In this document: in pieces, positions 1-12,944 of the stretch
Layout of the letters: every line of letters begins with the position of its first letter
How positions within the stretch are numbered: the stretch's first letter is position 1
NCBI GenBank assembly: GCA_027625915.1
Contig: JANTQA010000026.1
Location: forward strand, 5,084,001-5,148,000
Reading direction: 5' to 3'
DNA length: 64,000 nucleotides
Origin: Anaeramoeba flamelloides
Lineage: Eukaryota; Metamonada; Anaeramoebidae
Translations under genes and position numbers: made by a program
Notes under the pieces: generated by a model
The model's database searches: none
What the model saw: the letters and a program-made list of their open reading frames with translations, nothing else
What the model was told of the DNA's origin: nothing

Positions 1-2825
1 CTCTTAAAATTTGTTCACAAAATACATTAACGAAACGCTTTTTTAAAATCCACATTTCCAAAGTTTGCGGATCTAATAGCATTCTAAAAAAATCAATTAA
101 TAAGTATTTCACATTACTTCCAACACCCCAATCTTGGATAAGTAATGAAAGTGAACGGAAAAATTGAAATCCATTTTCTTGTTCATTTTTACTTATTAAG
201 ACATTTCTTATTTTATTTGGGTGCTGGTTCATTAATTCAATCAAAATCTCAATTGTTTGGATTTGAATTGAATTATTATTCCTGATTATTAAAGCAAATT
301 GCAAAATATTAAAAATTTTACTTTCCTCGATAATTTCAAAAAATATTATTTTTAGTCGCTGGTTGGTTTTTATAATTTTAATTATTTCAAAAAAAAAATT
401 TAAAATATATTCTTTACTTTCATTATTTATACTTGAATTTGCAGTAATTATAGGATTTGTATTGATTGTACGATTTGTATTAATTGTAGAATTTGTGTTA
501 ATTGTGGAATTTGTAGTAATTGTGGTATCTGTTGATGTTAAAGATTCAAATATTTGATATAACGATTCAAATAATTCTTCCATTTTGCCCAGCTTGTTGA
601 CTATTAATGTGTCAGTTTCGCTAATTAGTTGATATAAATGCACGGCTACAGTGTCGGGTATTAATTGAAATAATATATTATCTTTCAGAAAGCGTAGTCT
701 AAAATCATAATGGATTAATTCAATTATTTCTGGATTTAATATTAATAATGGTTGGAATTTTGCTTTATTCAATAAAAATGACCGAATTCTTTTTTGGATA
801 AGATTTGGATTTTTTGTTTTGAGAAAATAAAAATTATTTTCTTCGAAATCCATTTCTTCTTCAATTGGAATCGTTGATTTTTTATTTTTTGGAGATTCTT
901 CATTCATTAATTGATGTTCATTATTCAAATCATTTACGCTTTTATTTTGGTCATTTTTATTCATCTGGTTATCTTGATGTTTTTTATTCATAACTTTTTC
1001 ATTTGAATCATTTTTTTGAGTTACTTTTAATTCTTTATTTCCTTTGTTCGCTTGTTGAATAATTTCATCATCTTTTTCTTTACGATTTTTCCTTTCATTT
1101 TCATTTTCATTTTCATTTTCATTTTCTTCCAATTCATTTTCGATTTCCTTATTTATTTGTCTATTAGTTTTTTCTAGTTCTTTTTCTTTTTCTTTTTCTT
1201 TTTCTTTTTCATTTTCTTTTCTTATTTCTTTATTAATTTGTTTGTTGGTATTTTTTTTTACATAGCTCTTTGATTTTACATTTTTGTTTTCAATTTTTAC
1301 AGAATTATTAAGATCATTAATTTTTACTACCTTAAGAACATGAACATCTTCTCCAAAATCTTCGATTCTATCAAAATCTGTTGAAAAATTTGGATTATAT
1401 TCCATAACGCTTATTGTTTCTAATAATCTGCTTTTGGAAAACATTTGGCGAACTATTTCTGAGACATTAAAGTTTAATAAAATTTTATAAATTTCAAAGA
1501 GTAATTGCAAGTTTGGTAGATCTGGTTCTCTTTCTAATTGTTGAAATAGATTGTAAAATTCTTTGAAATACCCCTTTTTGTTTCATTTAATTTGTTTTGT
1601 TTTGTTTTTTATGTTTTTTGTGGTTTATTTGTGTTTTGTATTTTTTGTTTGTTTGTTCGTTTGATTTTTGAAAAAAAATAGGAAATTATTGTAAGTTTTT
1701 CTGGATTAAAATTTTACTATTCCTGTTTTTTGGTGTTTAGTTATTTACTAAAAAAACCCATTAAAAAAAAGAGTGAAAAAAATTCGTTTAATTGAAAAAA
1801 GAGAAACACAAAAGGTTTTGTTTTTTTTTTTTCAGCAACACAAAAGAAAAAGAAGAAACAAGAAACAAAAAAGAAAAAAGAAAAAAAAAAAATACTTTTT
1901 TAATTATATAAGAAACATGAAAGCTACGATCATAAAAAGGGCATTTTTCTAATTTGGACTTGATTTTTTTCAGGTTTTTTAGATTAACGGAAGGCAAAAG
2001 TTGTTTTTTTATGTGTAAACACTTTTGAATAAGACTAAAAATAAATTGACACTCGTCTGAGTTTCTGAAACTGATTGCCAAATAGTCTCCATTTTTTTCC
2101 TTCCAATGAAGTAAAGAATCTTGGTTAATTGTATATTCGCCATCTGTGCGAATATTTATCATTGACAAAGACAAGTAATAATTGTAATCATCAAGATCTT
2201 CACCGTTTAAATCTTGTTCGTTTTTTTCATTTGGTTCTGTTTCCTCGACTTTTTCTTGTTGTTCTTCAATTTGCTCTACTTGTTTGTTCTTGTTCAAAAG
2301 CGCTTTGTTCTCTTCTTCATTTTGTTTTTTTTTTTTGTTGTGGTTCTTTTCCTCCAAGAACTCGTTCTTTTCTTGTTTTGCTTTAGGATTAACCTCTTTG
2401 TTATTTTGATCTTTTTCTTTTTCATTTTCATTTCCATGTTCTCTCTTTTTATGAATTTTTGTTGACTTTTTGTTGTTTCTTTTTGTTTCTTCTTCTTTTT
2501 CTTTTCTTGTTTCGGTTATTTTTTTTACTTTTTCTTTTTTGTTGTCATTGTCATTTTTGTTTTTGTTTATTTTTCTTTTTCCTTCTTGTCCAGAATCTTG
2601 ATTGTCTTCATTTATTTCTTGTTCGTACTCTCCACTTTCTTCGATCATATATTCCTCTTCTGTGTTATTTGGGTCTTCTTCATTATCTTCGGGAATATTT
2701 AAGAATAAAGTATATTCGCCAGTATCAAAATGATACTTTGGATATAATAGCCTTATCCCAAGATCAAGCCAATCCCCATCACTTTTTTGTTTAAATAATT
2801 TCGTCGGATAGCTTTGGTTATCCAT
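1..2825 (-). CDS. Protein phosphatase 4 regulatory subunit 3 (SMEK/PP4R3), 3' end outside window
   Basis: Regulatory subunit that targets PP4 catalytic subunit to substrates. Two exons are visible: 2825..1896 and 1573..1 (continuing off the left edge), with a GT-AG intron at 1895..1574 and a phase-0 join. Exon 1 carries a PH/EVH1-like domain: GDWLDLG near residue 25, and SLLHWKEKNGDYLAISF near residue 235, matching the family's W-D-x-G-T-G and W-x-x-x-x-x-Y-x-L-A-L-S-F positions; LPSVNLKNLKKI follows, like the family's LPTCELSKLEEI. Exon 2 has the helical-repeat region, including ISVMEYNPNF, KRIRSFLLNKAKFQ, then FRMLLDPQTLEMW, close to the SMEK core. The PH-like domain is interrupted by about 150 residues of charged low-complexity sequence, and the helical part by a KEKEKE/NENENE run. 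The ATG at 2825 (AAAAATGG context) is chosen; the frame is open slightly further upstream without another ATG. Confidence 0.9.
1574..1895 (-). other. Intron of the PP4R3 gene
   Basis: On the minus strand the donor GTATTT follows two lysine codons at 1896 and the acceptor AAAAAG ends at 1574. Removing it restores the SMEK homology in phase 0 (KK then GYFKEFYNLF). The donor is followed by a T-rich stretch that stays open in frame as a hydrophobic, phenylalanine-rich tail; that tail is intron read-through and not protein. Confidence 0.75.
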
Positions 2826-5800
2826 TTTTGCCTTGTTTTGTTGCAAAAGGAAACCAAATTAAACAAAACAAAAAAAGAAAATTGTAAAATGCTTTTTTAA
2901 ACTTTTTATAAAAAATGATTTATGTCGGTAAATTACTCGATAGGAAACTTGGAATTATTTACGATTTGTCTTCTATTGTTGAGATTATTATTCAAAATTA
3001 GAATCAAATTGTTTTTCTAGAAATGATTAAAAAAGTCAGTCAACAGAGTTTTTTATAAAACAATGAAAAAAAACTTTTTCACTTCAATCTAATTATTTTG
3101 ATTTTGTTTTTAACACCCAAAGCTGTTCTTTAAGAAAAAAGGAATTGTAATATGTTAAATTCAAGAAAAGAATAATTATTTTGATTGGTTGTAATTTCGA
3201 AAAAACAATTTTTAAAAAATTGATTCATAATTCTTCCTTTTTCTTGACCGATTTAAAATTGATCTTATATTTATTAGCAAGATTTTCCTTTTACGATTTT
3301 AATCTGTACAATTATATTACTATTGTTTTCCTCTGATGAATTGTGTTTGGATCATAAAAAATTTTTTTTAAGTCTACCATCCCTATAAAAATGATTTCTA
3401 CAAGTTTTTTTTGTTAAAATTGTCAATTTTTCATTAATACTGATAAATTCTTATAAATTTCAAAAAATTTTTAGTTTAATTTCTATTTTTATAAATCTTA
3501 TAACTATTACTAATCAAACAGTCATGGATAATAAGATTTTGATGAACAACTGATTTTACAGAGTTTCTTATCACTTGACAGAATAAAATGCTTTATTCAA
3601 TGCTTGAAAATAATAATTTCAAAAAGGAAAATAGATGTAAAAATTTCCAAACATAAATTTAAAGTTTATCAGTAGTATAACTTTTAAGGTAGACTCTGAA
3701 GGGTCAGGAAACTTGAAAGTGTATCCAATGATTTAGGTGACATTGAATTGTAGTTTAAAATTAAAGGAAGTGATTTGTGGTCAAAAAATCAAATGAAAAT
3801 TGTAAAATACTTTATCAAAATCAAAAAAAAAAAAAACCATCTCTGATGGTGTATTAAATCGAATTTATAGTTCTTATTTAAAACACGATATATACTGTCA
3901 AATTTCCTACTGCTTGTTCACCTACCTTAAAAGTTTGACCCTTAATGAAAAATTCACAATTTTAAGAATAAAAACACTCAAAAATCATTTTTAAACTGGA
4001 GAAGGTGGTTTGAAATAAAAACATTAAATAAAAGTAGTTTTTTAAGCAGAAAAATTCAAAAAATACATTTTAAACACCTTACTTGATTTTGGTTTTAGAT
4101 AATAAAATCTTATATCAACCGAGTAAAATCATTTATTTTACAAAAAAAAAAATTTTTTTTGGTTTAATTTATATTGTATCAAACCAGTAACCATAAAGTT
4201 TTAATGAAGATTATTATTGATTTATGAGAAAATTATTAAATTTTATTGGTTTATTAGGATATAGGTACCAATAAATGATTTTAATATAAGAAAATATTTG
4301 ATAATTATATTCTTAGTTCCTTTTCTAAGAATTTTTTTAGTGTGGTATTTATGCTGAATATAAAATAAAAATAAAAATCAAAAAATTTCAGATAAAGCGT
4401 AAAAAACTTCATTTTTAAAAAAAAATAATTTGTTTTCAAGTTATAGATAAAAGATGTAATTAAATTTAGGGTGGGGACAATTTATGAAATCTAAATATAT
4501 AATAGAATACTTAATTAATTGATTTAGTCAAGGTTTTTAGGGTATTTTATTCATTGAGAAAAATATTTTTTTGTAAAAATGGGGTTTCTAAAAATGTATT
4601 ATTTGTTTTGGTTCTTTGATAAATCATTATTCATATTAATCTTAAGAAATAGAGAAAGGTAATTAAATTATTTCTGAAATAAATGAAATTCGTTGCTTTT
4701 ATTAAAATAACAAGCGTAGAAAAGCTTAATCAGTACTTCAAAATAAAAATACTTTTTCTTTTTTTTCAAAGACCTAGAAATTAATTGGTCAAAGTAACCG
4801 AAATTTTTTATTAAGGAAATATATTATAGATTTATTTGTGTTGGATTATTAAAAAAAGAAATTCATAAAATTTAAGAATCAAATTAGAAAATTATCTTAA
4901 AAAAGGAGTTAATTTTAGTAAAAGATAAATTTTTCATAAAAAACAATAAAATTAAGTAAAAATACAAAAAATTCAAGAGATTTTTAACGAATTATATTCT
5001 GAATTTAAAATTTTCTTCATTAAAAAAATCAAGGAGTTTACCTCTAAAATCGATCTAAACTCGAGTATTCTATTGGTGCTCAATTATATTTTGTATTAGT
5101 ATAGAAAAAAAATGGGCATTTAGGTTATTTAGAAAGTGAGTCTTATGCTTTGGGTTTGTGTTGTTTTTTACTATATTTTAAGAAAGGCAATTTTGTCGTT
5201 TTGTTACAGTCAGTTTCACTTTTGAAGATGAAACTGTTATGAAATCTAAGGCACGAAAAAAAATCTCAAATTAAGGTACAAAATTCAGATTCTCGTAAAA
5301 TATATTGTAAAAAAAAATTAAAATTTTCTGTTTTAATGTGAGTTTTTTTTGTGCCTTAAATTTTGTTGAAAGTTTGTGCCTTAAAAGTGGAACTGGCTGT
5401 ATAAAATTTGTGAAAAAAAAGAGAGAAGCAGAAAAAATGTTCAGAACACTTTGTAATTGGAAAGATTAATATAGCTACAAAATGAAAAGCAAACAAATAA
5501 AATTTGAGACTGGGAATAAAATAGAGAATAATCCATTATAGTATTCTGAATCAAATCAATTAAGACAATTTAAATCTATTTTTATTAACAAAATACAATA
5601 ATTTATTTATAAAATCTCAAGAATTATTAATTTTTTTCGACAAATCTTTATTTAATAGATCAAACAAACATAAGCACTGGCCAAAAGATAGTTTTATAAA
5701 AACTTTTATTATGTTGATTAATTCATTTTACCTTTAATGATTTATTTTTTTTTTCTTGTATTTATTAATCTTACTTTCTTTTCATTTTCTTACTATTTTC

Positions 5801-8800
5801 AATTAAAAATTTAATTAATCTTTTGATTACAAATGGTTATAATAAAAAAGACAAATGAAAATGAGCAGAAAATTTTAAACACGGGTTTAAACGTTGTAAT
5901 ACTTAACTTAATCAAACAAAAAACATTTTGAAGATAATTTGGAACTAAATACTCTTGTTTCAAAACCAATAAATTATTTGAACTTTTGGGTTAAGGTCGC
6001 AATATTTTTGAATATAATACAAGTACGCTATAATTTAGTGGAAGTTTTATTAGTTTTGTATAATTCACATGGTATTCAAAAATATATTAACAATATTATT
6101 ACATGTAAAATCATTAGATTTATTACAAGGATCACCAATAAAAAATAATAATTTTAGAATTTTTTATTAATTAATTTTTAAAAATCTTAAAATTAAAAGT
6201 CATAATAAAAGTATTCCAGTGTTCAAGAATTGTCATTTAGACCTTCTAAAAGTAACATTTTTTTTTTATATAATTCAAGATTTACCCAATAAAATCAAAT
6301 ATAAGAAAAAAGAAAAAGAAAGATTAATTTTGTTTGATTTTTTATAAAGCAAATTAGTTTCTATTATCAATATATTTCTGATTATTTCAGAATATTTTGT
6401 CAAAAATAGTCTATTGGTTAATTATTTAATTTTCTAGAAAAAAATGAATTTTTTATCAACAAATCTACATTTCGAGCCAAATTTAAGAAAGATTTTTTTC
6501 AACTTTGGAGTCTTGAGATGGGTTATTCAGACTTATAATTTACGGTCAAATGCAGATTTTTTCCTGAAATTCTTGGGGTTTTTACTAATAAAAGTATCAT
6601 TTTTAATTGATGAGATCAACTTTATTATATTTTTTTAATAATCAATTTATAAAAGAAATTTGAACTTGGTGTTCTCTTGTGATTTATATCCAATAACAAC
6701 ATACGTTAATTTTATTCTTCTCCTTGGTAGATACAAATCCATTATAATAGTTGAAAATCTGAAAACTCTAGATGTTTTTCAAAATTCCTATAGGCAGTAT
6801 TAATTTTTTTCAAAAACACAAACAAGTTTTAAAAGATAGGTTATTAGGGGTACTCTACATACTTTTTTGTTCAAGAAAAAATATTGGGTAAAGAATGTGA
6901 AGCAAATATATCATTACCATCCAAATGGCGAACTCTAATTGAGCATCTTTTCATGATTAATATTTCTCAAAAGTCTCATTTCATACTTTATTATTTAAGG
7001 TTAATATCCCCACTGAATTTTATTTGGGGTCTAAATTGATTGCCATCATTTCTCAAAAAGATATTAGAATTGACAAAAAAATTTTATTGAAAAATAAATT
7101 GTACACATCCTTCCTATAATAAATTATTTAAAAGATGTCTTGAAAATATCACGAGTTAAAGATCTTCTGTATTCTTATATTTTGATTTTTTCCTTATTCT
7201 ATCGCTGGGGTTCAAGATAAATTTTTAGTAAACATTCAACCAAAAAAAATCTTATTGTAAATTTAATAGCAAATTCAAAAAAAATTTGACTACTATCTTG
7301 AAAATTTGAAAACCAATCAAGTAAAAAATCTGATTATCTGAATACCTGACATATTTTGAAAAATATTTTCCAAAATTAATTATTGGTTTCAAAAGTTTAA
7401 TCCATTTTTAATATTTTGGAAAAGTTCATGATTCATCATATTTCCAAATTATTTCAAAAAATTTTTTTATTATCTTTGAATATGAAAGAAATATTATTGT
7501 CTATTAAGAAGTGTTCAAAAATATAATTTAAAAATAAACCACTGAAATTTTGAAATAGCTACGTCTTAAAAAATCAATTTAATTTCAAAAAAATTAGTAT
7601 AATTATGTTAAACTTGATAAAAATAGAAATTGTTAATTCAAAGAACAGTTGGAATCAATTTTTTCTTTTTGTTGAATAAAAAAAAATAATAGAAAAATAA
7701 CAAGCCAATCAAATCAAAAGGTATCTAAGATACGTTTTTAAAACCTTAAAAATTGAACTTATAACCTAAAGAATTACTTTTTAATTTGGTTATTTTTAAT
7801 CAATAATTAATTACCCAATCTTAAATCTTTTAGTGGGTTGGTAATAGTCCAAAGTTATAAAGTATCAATTGATTTATAATTTCTCATTTTTTTAAAGATA
7901 TTCAAACAAATATAATAAATTCAAATAAATAATTGTAATAAAATAAAAAAACTAGATATTATCAAATAATTGATTTTGATACTAACAGTTCCTTTTTTAT
8001 ATTCTGAATATTCATAAAAGAATATTACCTAATCTTTTAAATTCCAAGAAATTAAATATTTATTTGTGAATAAAAGAAATGATCAATTTTTTGGGATCTT
8101 CAAGGATTCAATATTTGATTTATTTTTTTGTATTTTTAAAATAAAATTTTAGATTTTTAATTGCTTTTTGATTATGAAAATGATCAGTAATTACTCAAAG
8201 TGAGGTTTCATATAAAAAATGTTTTGCATATTTTTTTTTTCTTTGCGATCTAAAAAATCCATATAAAAAAGGATTTGATCTTTTTGACTGAGCAATTATT
8301 TATAAAAAATGAACTTCTTTAAAAATGATAACACATTTCTCAAAAGTTGATAAATGAGTTTTACATGGGGTTTAATTCTATCCTTGTGTAAAGAATTTCT
8401 CTCTTACCTTTCTGAAAAAAAAATCAATAAGATTTACTCATACCTGAATCTTTGGATTTTGTTCTTTTTTTTTTTTTCAAACTGAACAAAACTTGTGATT
8501 CAATTGTTTTACAATCTAAATGATATCAGGGTATTTACAGATCGGAAAATTAGTAATTCCAACGCTTTTTAAACAGTCCTCAACTTTTTGTAACTTTTTC
8601 AAAGTTAGCGATTTCAAAAAAGTGAAAACTTATTTGGAAAAAATACAATTTATATGTTTTCTATGACAGAGAGAAGTTTCAAACTTTAAATGTGAAGTAG
8701 GTGTTTGTTTCTGAAGATAAATCCACTTTTTAAAAAAAAAAATCGTTATTTATTGAAACATAAAACTTTATCAAAGTATTTTCGAAAAAGTTTTTACTTT

Positions 8801-9867
8801 TTTTCAAATTGATATTTTTCAAAAGTTGTCAAAAATCCCCTCTTTTTTATACTCACCTTATGCTTGAAAAATTATTTTTGAAGAGTTAATACAAAATTTA
8901 GATTTACTTTTATTCTTTAACTGATTTTTGAATAACAAATGGGTAATTTTTTCACTTGTTTTACAATTTTCTTTTTGAAACAAAAACTCCAATTTACAAC
9001 CAGCCTCTTCTTAGGGAAACTCTGTTTGTAAAGGAAAAGGATAAATAAGGAAAATGGATTGAAAATATTATCCTTATTTATAATTCAAATAACAGTATGG
9101 AAATGGTTAAATGAAGATTGGGTTGAAACTTGTTAATATAAACTAACGTTTGAGAGTTTAGGAAATACTATATTGACACTTATGTCAATAATAAATTTAT
9201 TTGAATTATTAAAACCGAATTCCCAGATTTTTCTTTACTCAAAAGAAGATTTTGTTTTTTTGATCGTTCATAAGTAAACTCTTTTTACACTCTTTTATGA
9301 AGAATACCTTTGCCGTTTACTTGAAAAAAAAGGAAAACTCGGACTGTCAAACAATTTTTAAGAAAGAAATGAATCTTTAGTTAAAACAAGAATAAGTCTA
9401 CAAATCAGAATAGTTTGTTATATCGCATCAAATAAAAGTGGACTAAAAACTTGTACCATTTCTTATTTAATATTTTTTAATTTATTTTTTTTTTTGGAAA
9501 AAAAACTTCAAAAAAAAAGATCTTGCGAAATATGTGTAACATTTTTTTCTGTTATAAACCACAATATACCATGCACGTCAATTTAAAGGACAAAAAAAGT
9601 GTTTTTGTAAAATCATCAAAAACAAAATTCAAGCAAAAAAACCAGAATCTTTGACAAACAAAACAAAAACGAAAGAATTTTTACCAACAAATTGAATTCG
9701 AAACTTTACTACAATTAAAAGTTGTATTTAAGAAAATTCCTCACAAAATACCATTCATTTTTTAAATTTCTTCTCAAAACAATCAACTTAATTTTTATTC
9801 CAATTAAAAGCAAAAAAAGAATTTTCTGATTTTTAATTGCAAATCATCAATTTCACAAAACAAATTA
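2826..9867. other. Gene-poor AT-rich stretch between PP4R3 and ABCG
   Basis: About 7 kb of A/T-rich sequence with many homopolymer runs. I see no convincing coding exon on either strand: the short open frames at 5939-6148 and 6444-6638 have no recognisable motif and are what such AT-rich DNA gives by chance. One palindromic MITE copy lies at 5205-5401. PP4R3 and ABCG are divergently transcribed, so their promoters should lie at the two ends, but I cannot point to specific elements. Confidence 0.6.
5205..5401. mobile_element. MITE family A, copy 1 (palindromic, TA-flanked)
   Basis: About 197 bases that read nearly the same on both strands. It opens TACAGTCAGTTTCACTTTT and closes AAAAGTGGAACTGGCTGTA, flanked by TA at both ends as expected of a TA target duplication. 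Each arm carries iterations of a TGCCTTAA-like motif (as TTAAGGTAC/TTAAGGCAC on the other strand). No coding capacity. The structure fits a miniature non-autonomous element mobilised by a Tc1/mariner-type transposase; that assignment is inference from the TA flanks and terminal inverted repeats. Other copies are at 13852-14051 and 45264-45461. Confidence 0.85.
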
Positions 9868-12171
9868 ATGAAAGGGCTTCCAGTCAAAACAACAAATTTA
9901 ACTTTCAGAATCAACGAGAAAACAATTCTGGATAACATCAATTTAAATGTTAATTCTGGGGAATTTATCTGTATACTTGGGCCATCTGGCGCAGGTAAAA
10001 CAACGCTACTGAACGCGCTCTCCAACCGGGTGCACTATGGGGATTTGGAAGGAGACATTTACTATGGCGGGCAAAAATTATCGAAAAATGTGGAGAGCAC
10101 ATTTGCATTTGTCACTCAGGAGGATATCATGTTGCCATCTCTGACACCACGAGAAACGCTTGAATATTCGGGGAGATTTCTGATGCCAAGAGAGACGACG
10201 AAGGATGAGAGAGACGATCGTGTCTCTGAAATCCTCCGGATGCTGAGGCTCAACAAATGCGCTGACACGCTTATCGGTGGGTTTGGCAAAAAACGTGGCA
10301 TCTCAGGTGGCGAGAGGAAAAGGGTGAACATTGGGATGTCCCTTGTCAAAGATCCACAGATCCTGTTTGTCGACGAGCCCACAAGTGGCCTTGATTCAGG
10401 CACCGCTGTCACTGTCATTTCTGTGCTCAAGAGCCTGAGCCAGCAGGGCCTCACCATTCTGTGCACAATCCACCAGCCACGAAAGCAAATCTTCGATATG
10501 TTTGATCGTCTTATTTTGCTCTCGTCGGGGAAACTGGTCTACTATGGGCCAACACAAAGGTCTGAAGAGTATTTCCAGCAATACGGCTTGCAGTGCCCCA
10601 AGGGAGAAAACATTGCAGATTGGCTAATTGATCTCATTGAGGTGAAAAATGTAAAGCAGCACAAATTCTTAAAGAACTTTAAGAAACACAAGAAAAAGAA
10701 AAAACCACAGGAAGGCAGTATGCTAAAAACAGAGGATCAAGACCAAATCATCAGAAACAAGGGCAAAAGTAAAAAAAAAAAGAGAAATACAAGAAAAAAG
10801 AAAAGGAATCACCACAAGAGAAAAAAAAATTCAAAAGAGAAGAAGTCAAAGTCAAAGTCAAAAACAAAAACAAATAAGAAGAGTCAAAGTAAGGGCGCAC
10901 ACCATAAAAAAAAAACCAACAAAAAAAATAAACACAACTCGACGAATTCAGAAGCCTCAGAAGCCTCAGAAGCCTCGGAAACTTCCTCAACGACGGAAGA
11001 TTCCTCGACAACAGAAATGACTGAATCCATTTCTGATCATGATAAAGAATTGGATATTTTGAAATTAACTGAAACATCTGAAGAAAGTGATTTTGATTTT
11101 GAAGCAAACACCACAGGCCGAGGCGTGCATCCAAATTCGAAGAATAAAAAACAAAAAAAAAAGAAGGGCAAAAAGCAACGTAAAATCCAAACCGATAGCG
11201 TTGGCACACACAAGTTTTTAGATTTTCTTGTCAGCCAATATAAAAAATCAAGTTTTTGCCAACGATATGCCAAGTCTGATGGCGACAAGACCTATGAAAT
11301 AAGCAAGCCGGTCAAGACTGCGACGGAGTTTTCCAAATTAAAGGCGCTGATCTCACGAGGCTTTAAGACCACGATTCGCGAGAGGTCGAAGATAATCCGA
11401 GTTGTGCAGTCCGTCATCGTGGCGCTGTTTGTGGGGTTTGTCTATTTCGATGTCTCGTCCACGCAGGACGGCATCCGCGATCGCATGGGGCTGCTGTTTT
11501 TCGCCTTGATTTCCAATACAATGCTCTCTCTGATCAGCGTTTTGTTTGTCCTGCCGAAGGAGAAGATCATCTTTTTGAAGGAGTCCCAGGATCGCGCATA
11601 TTCAACGAAAAGCTTTTACCTCTCGAAGGTGATCGTGGACACGCCCTTCGAGGTCCTGAGCCCGATCCTGTTTACGCTTGTGCTGTATTGGACCACCGGC
11701 CTGAAAAACAACGCCGACACCTTTTTCATTTTCATGCTGTGTGTCGTCATCGCAGGCAACATCGGGTCAAGCCTCGGGTTTTTCCTTTCCGCGGGATCAC
11801 GAAGCCCAGAAACAGCGCTATCGCTTGCGCCCGCCACCTTTATACCAATACTCATGTTCGCAGGCTTTGTCGTCGACCTCGAATCAATACCCAGCGCAAT
11901 ATCTTGGATACAATACCTCGACCCCATCAGCTTTGGCTTGGGCGCCCTTGTCAAGAACGAATTCTCAGATTTGGAATTTTCTTGCCTCGACAAGGAAATT
12001 ATTCAAGGGATTTGCCCGCTCACAAAGGGGGACGACATTTTAAAATACTATAATTATGAAGACGTTTCATTATTTTGGAATATTTTTTTTATGGCGCTTT
12101 TCGTCCCAATACTTCGCTTCTTGGGATACCTTGCTTTGAAATTAAGCAGGAAAAGGGAAATTGGTCGATAA
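9868..12171 (+). CDS. ABCG-family (White/BCRP type) ABC half-transporter
   Basis: 767 residues, no intron, reverse order NBD-TMD as in ABCG proteins. NBD: Walker A GPSGAGKTT at 38-46, Q-loop Gln near 84, signature SGGERKR 146-152, Walker B ILFVDE 165-170 then PTSGLDS, H-loop TIHQPR with His 202. TMD from about residue 483: IRERSKIIRVVQSV, then about six hydrophobic segments ending near 757. ABCG half-transporters dimerise and export lipids, sterols or small hydrophobic compounds; the substrate here cannot be read. Between NBD and TMD lies a family-atypical linker of roughly 200 residues, first lysine-rich (residues 270-350), then Ser/Thr/Glu-rich with a repeated EAS triplet, then Lys-rich again; the flanking QHKFLKNF and THKFLDFL look alike. 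The codons of the conserved parts are markedly GC-rich against every neighbour. First in-frame ATG is used. Confidence 0.95.
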   Translation: MKGLPVKTTNLTFRINEKTILDNINLNVNSGEFICILGPSGAGKTTLLNALSNRVHYGDLEGDIYYGGQKLSKNVESTFAFVTQEDIMLPSLTPRETLEYSGRFLMPRETTKDERDDRVSEILRMLRLNKCADTLIGGFGKKRGISGGERKRVNIGMSLVKDPQILFVDEPTSGLDSGTAVTVISVLKSLSQQGLTILCTIHQPRKQIFDMFDRLILLSSGKLVYYGPTQRSEEYFQQYGLQCPKGENIADWLIDLIEVKNVKQHKFLKNFKKHKKKKKPQEGSMLKTEDQDQIIRNKGKSKKKKRNTRKKKRNHHKRKKNSKEKKSKSKSKTKTNKKSQSKGAHHKKKTNKKNKHNSTNSEASEASEASETSSTTEDSSTTEMTESISDHDKELDILKLTETSEESDFDFEANTTGRGVHPNSKNKKQKKKKGKKQRKIQTDSVGTHKFLDFLVSQYKKSSFCQRYAKSDGDKTYEISKPVKTATEFSKLKALISRGFKTTIRERSKIIRVVQSVIVALFVGFVYFDVSSTQDGIRDRMGLLFFALISNTMLSLISVLFVLPKEKIIFLKESQDRAYSTKSFYLSKVIVDTPFEVLSPILFTLVLYWTTGLKNNADTFFIFMLCVVIAGNIGSSLGFFLSAGSRSPETALSLAPATFIPILMFAGFVVDLESIPSAISWIQYLDPISFGLGALVKNEFSDLEFSCLDKEIIQGICPLTKGDDILKYYNYEDVSLFWNIFFMALFVPILRFLGYLALKLSRKREIGR

Positions 12172-12944
12172 TTTCATTTCCATTCGAAAATTTTTAAAAA
12201 GTATATAATATTTAAATAAATTTAAATAATTCAAACAAACGATTGAAAATTTTTCTTAAAAATGATTTTTGTATAAACTTAAATTTTCCTTTTCACACTT
12301 TTTATTCTTTTTTTGTTTTTTTATTTTTTTTATTATGAACGTTGAATTTAAATAAATTAAATCCTTATTTACAAAATATAGTTTTGAAATCGTTTATTTT
12401 ATTTTTTTTTGAACTTTGAAGAGCAAATTTCTCTTTCATTCAATTAAATTAAAAAAAGAATGCAATGAAAAATCAAAATACAAAAAAGTTAATTTTTAAT
12501 TTCTGAAATATACAAATAATAATAATAAGTAAATTGTTATTTGATTGAAATATCCTACTTTTGTATCAAAGTACTAGACTAGTAGGGAATAATAAAATTG
12601 ACAATTCAAAGTTTGACAAAATTGTTACTTCAATTATCATTTCATCTCTATTAATAGAGTTTATTCACAATATAATCAACATTTCAGTTCTTAAAAAAAT
12701 TTGGATATTATATTTATTGTTGTAAGCACAACCACTTTTTAAAAAGTCAATAGTCAGAAAAAAGGTCTATTTTTAGGGTAAATCTTTTTAAATGTATGTG
12801 TTAATGAATATGAATTTTATTCAACTTTAGGATTTCCACTTGAATACATAATAGCTCAGAGGTTTGAAAACAAATATATCATCTAAAAAAACCCCAAAAA
12901 AGAAAAAAAAATAACTGATGATAAATATTATGTTTTCGTCAAGT

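Noticed and set aside
2129-2794. Plus-strand Phe/Leu-rich frames looking like membrane proteins
   Set aside because: Antisense of the charged low-complexity insert of PP4R3.
5939-6638. Two short plus-strand frames (69 and 64 residues)
   Set aside because: No motif, no signal peptide, no splice context; expected by chance in 7 kb of AT-rich DNA.
10116-11993. Several minus-strand and other-frame open frames across the ABCG gene
   Set aside because: Caused by higher GC content and low-complexity codons in the real gene; no motifs and no independent support.
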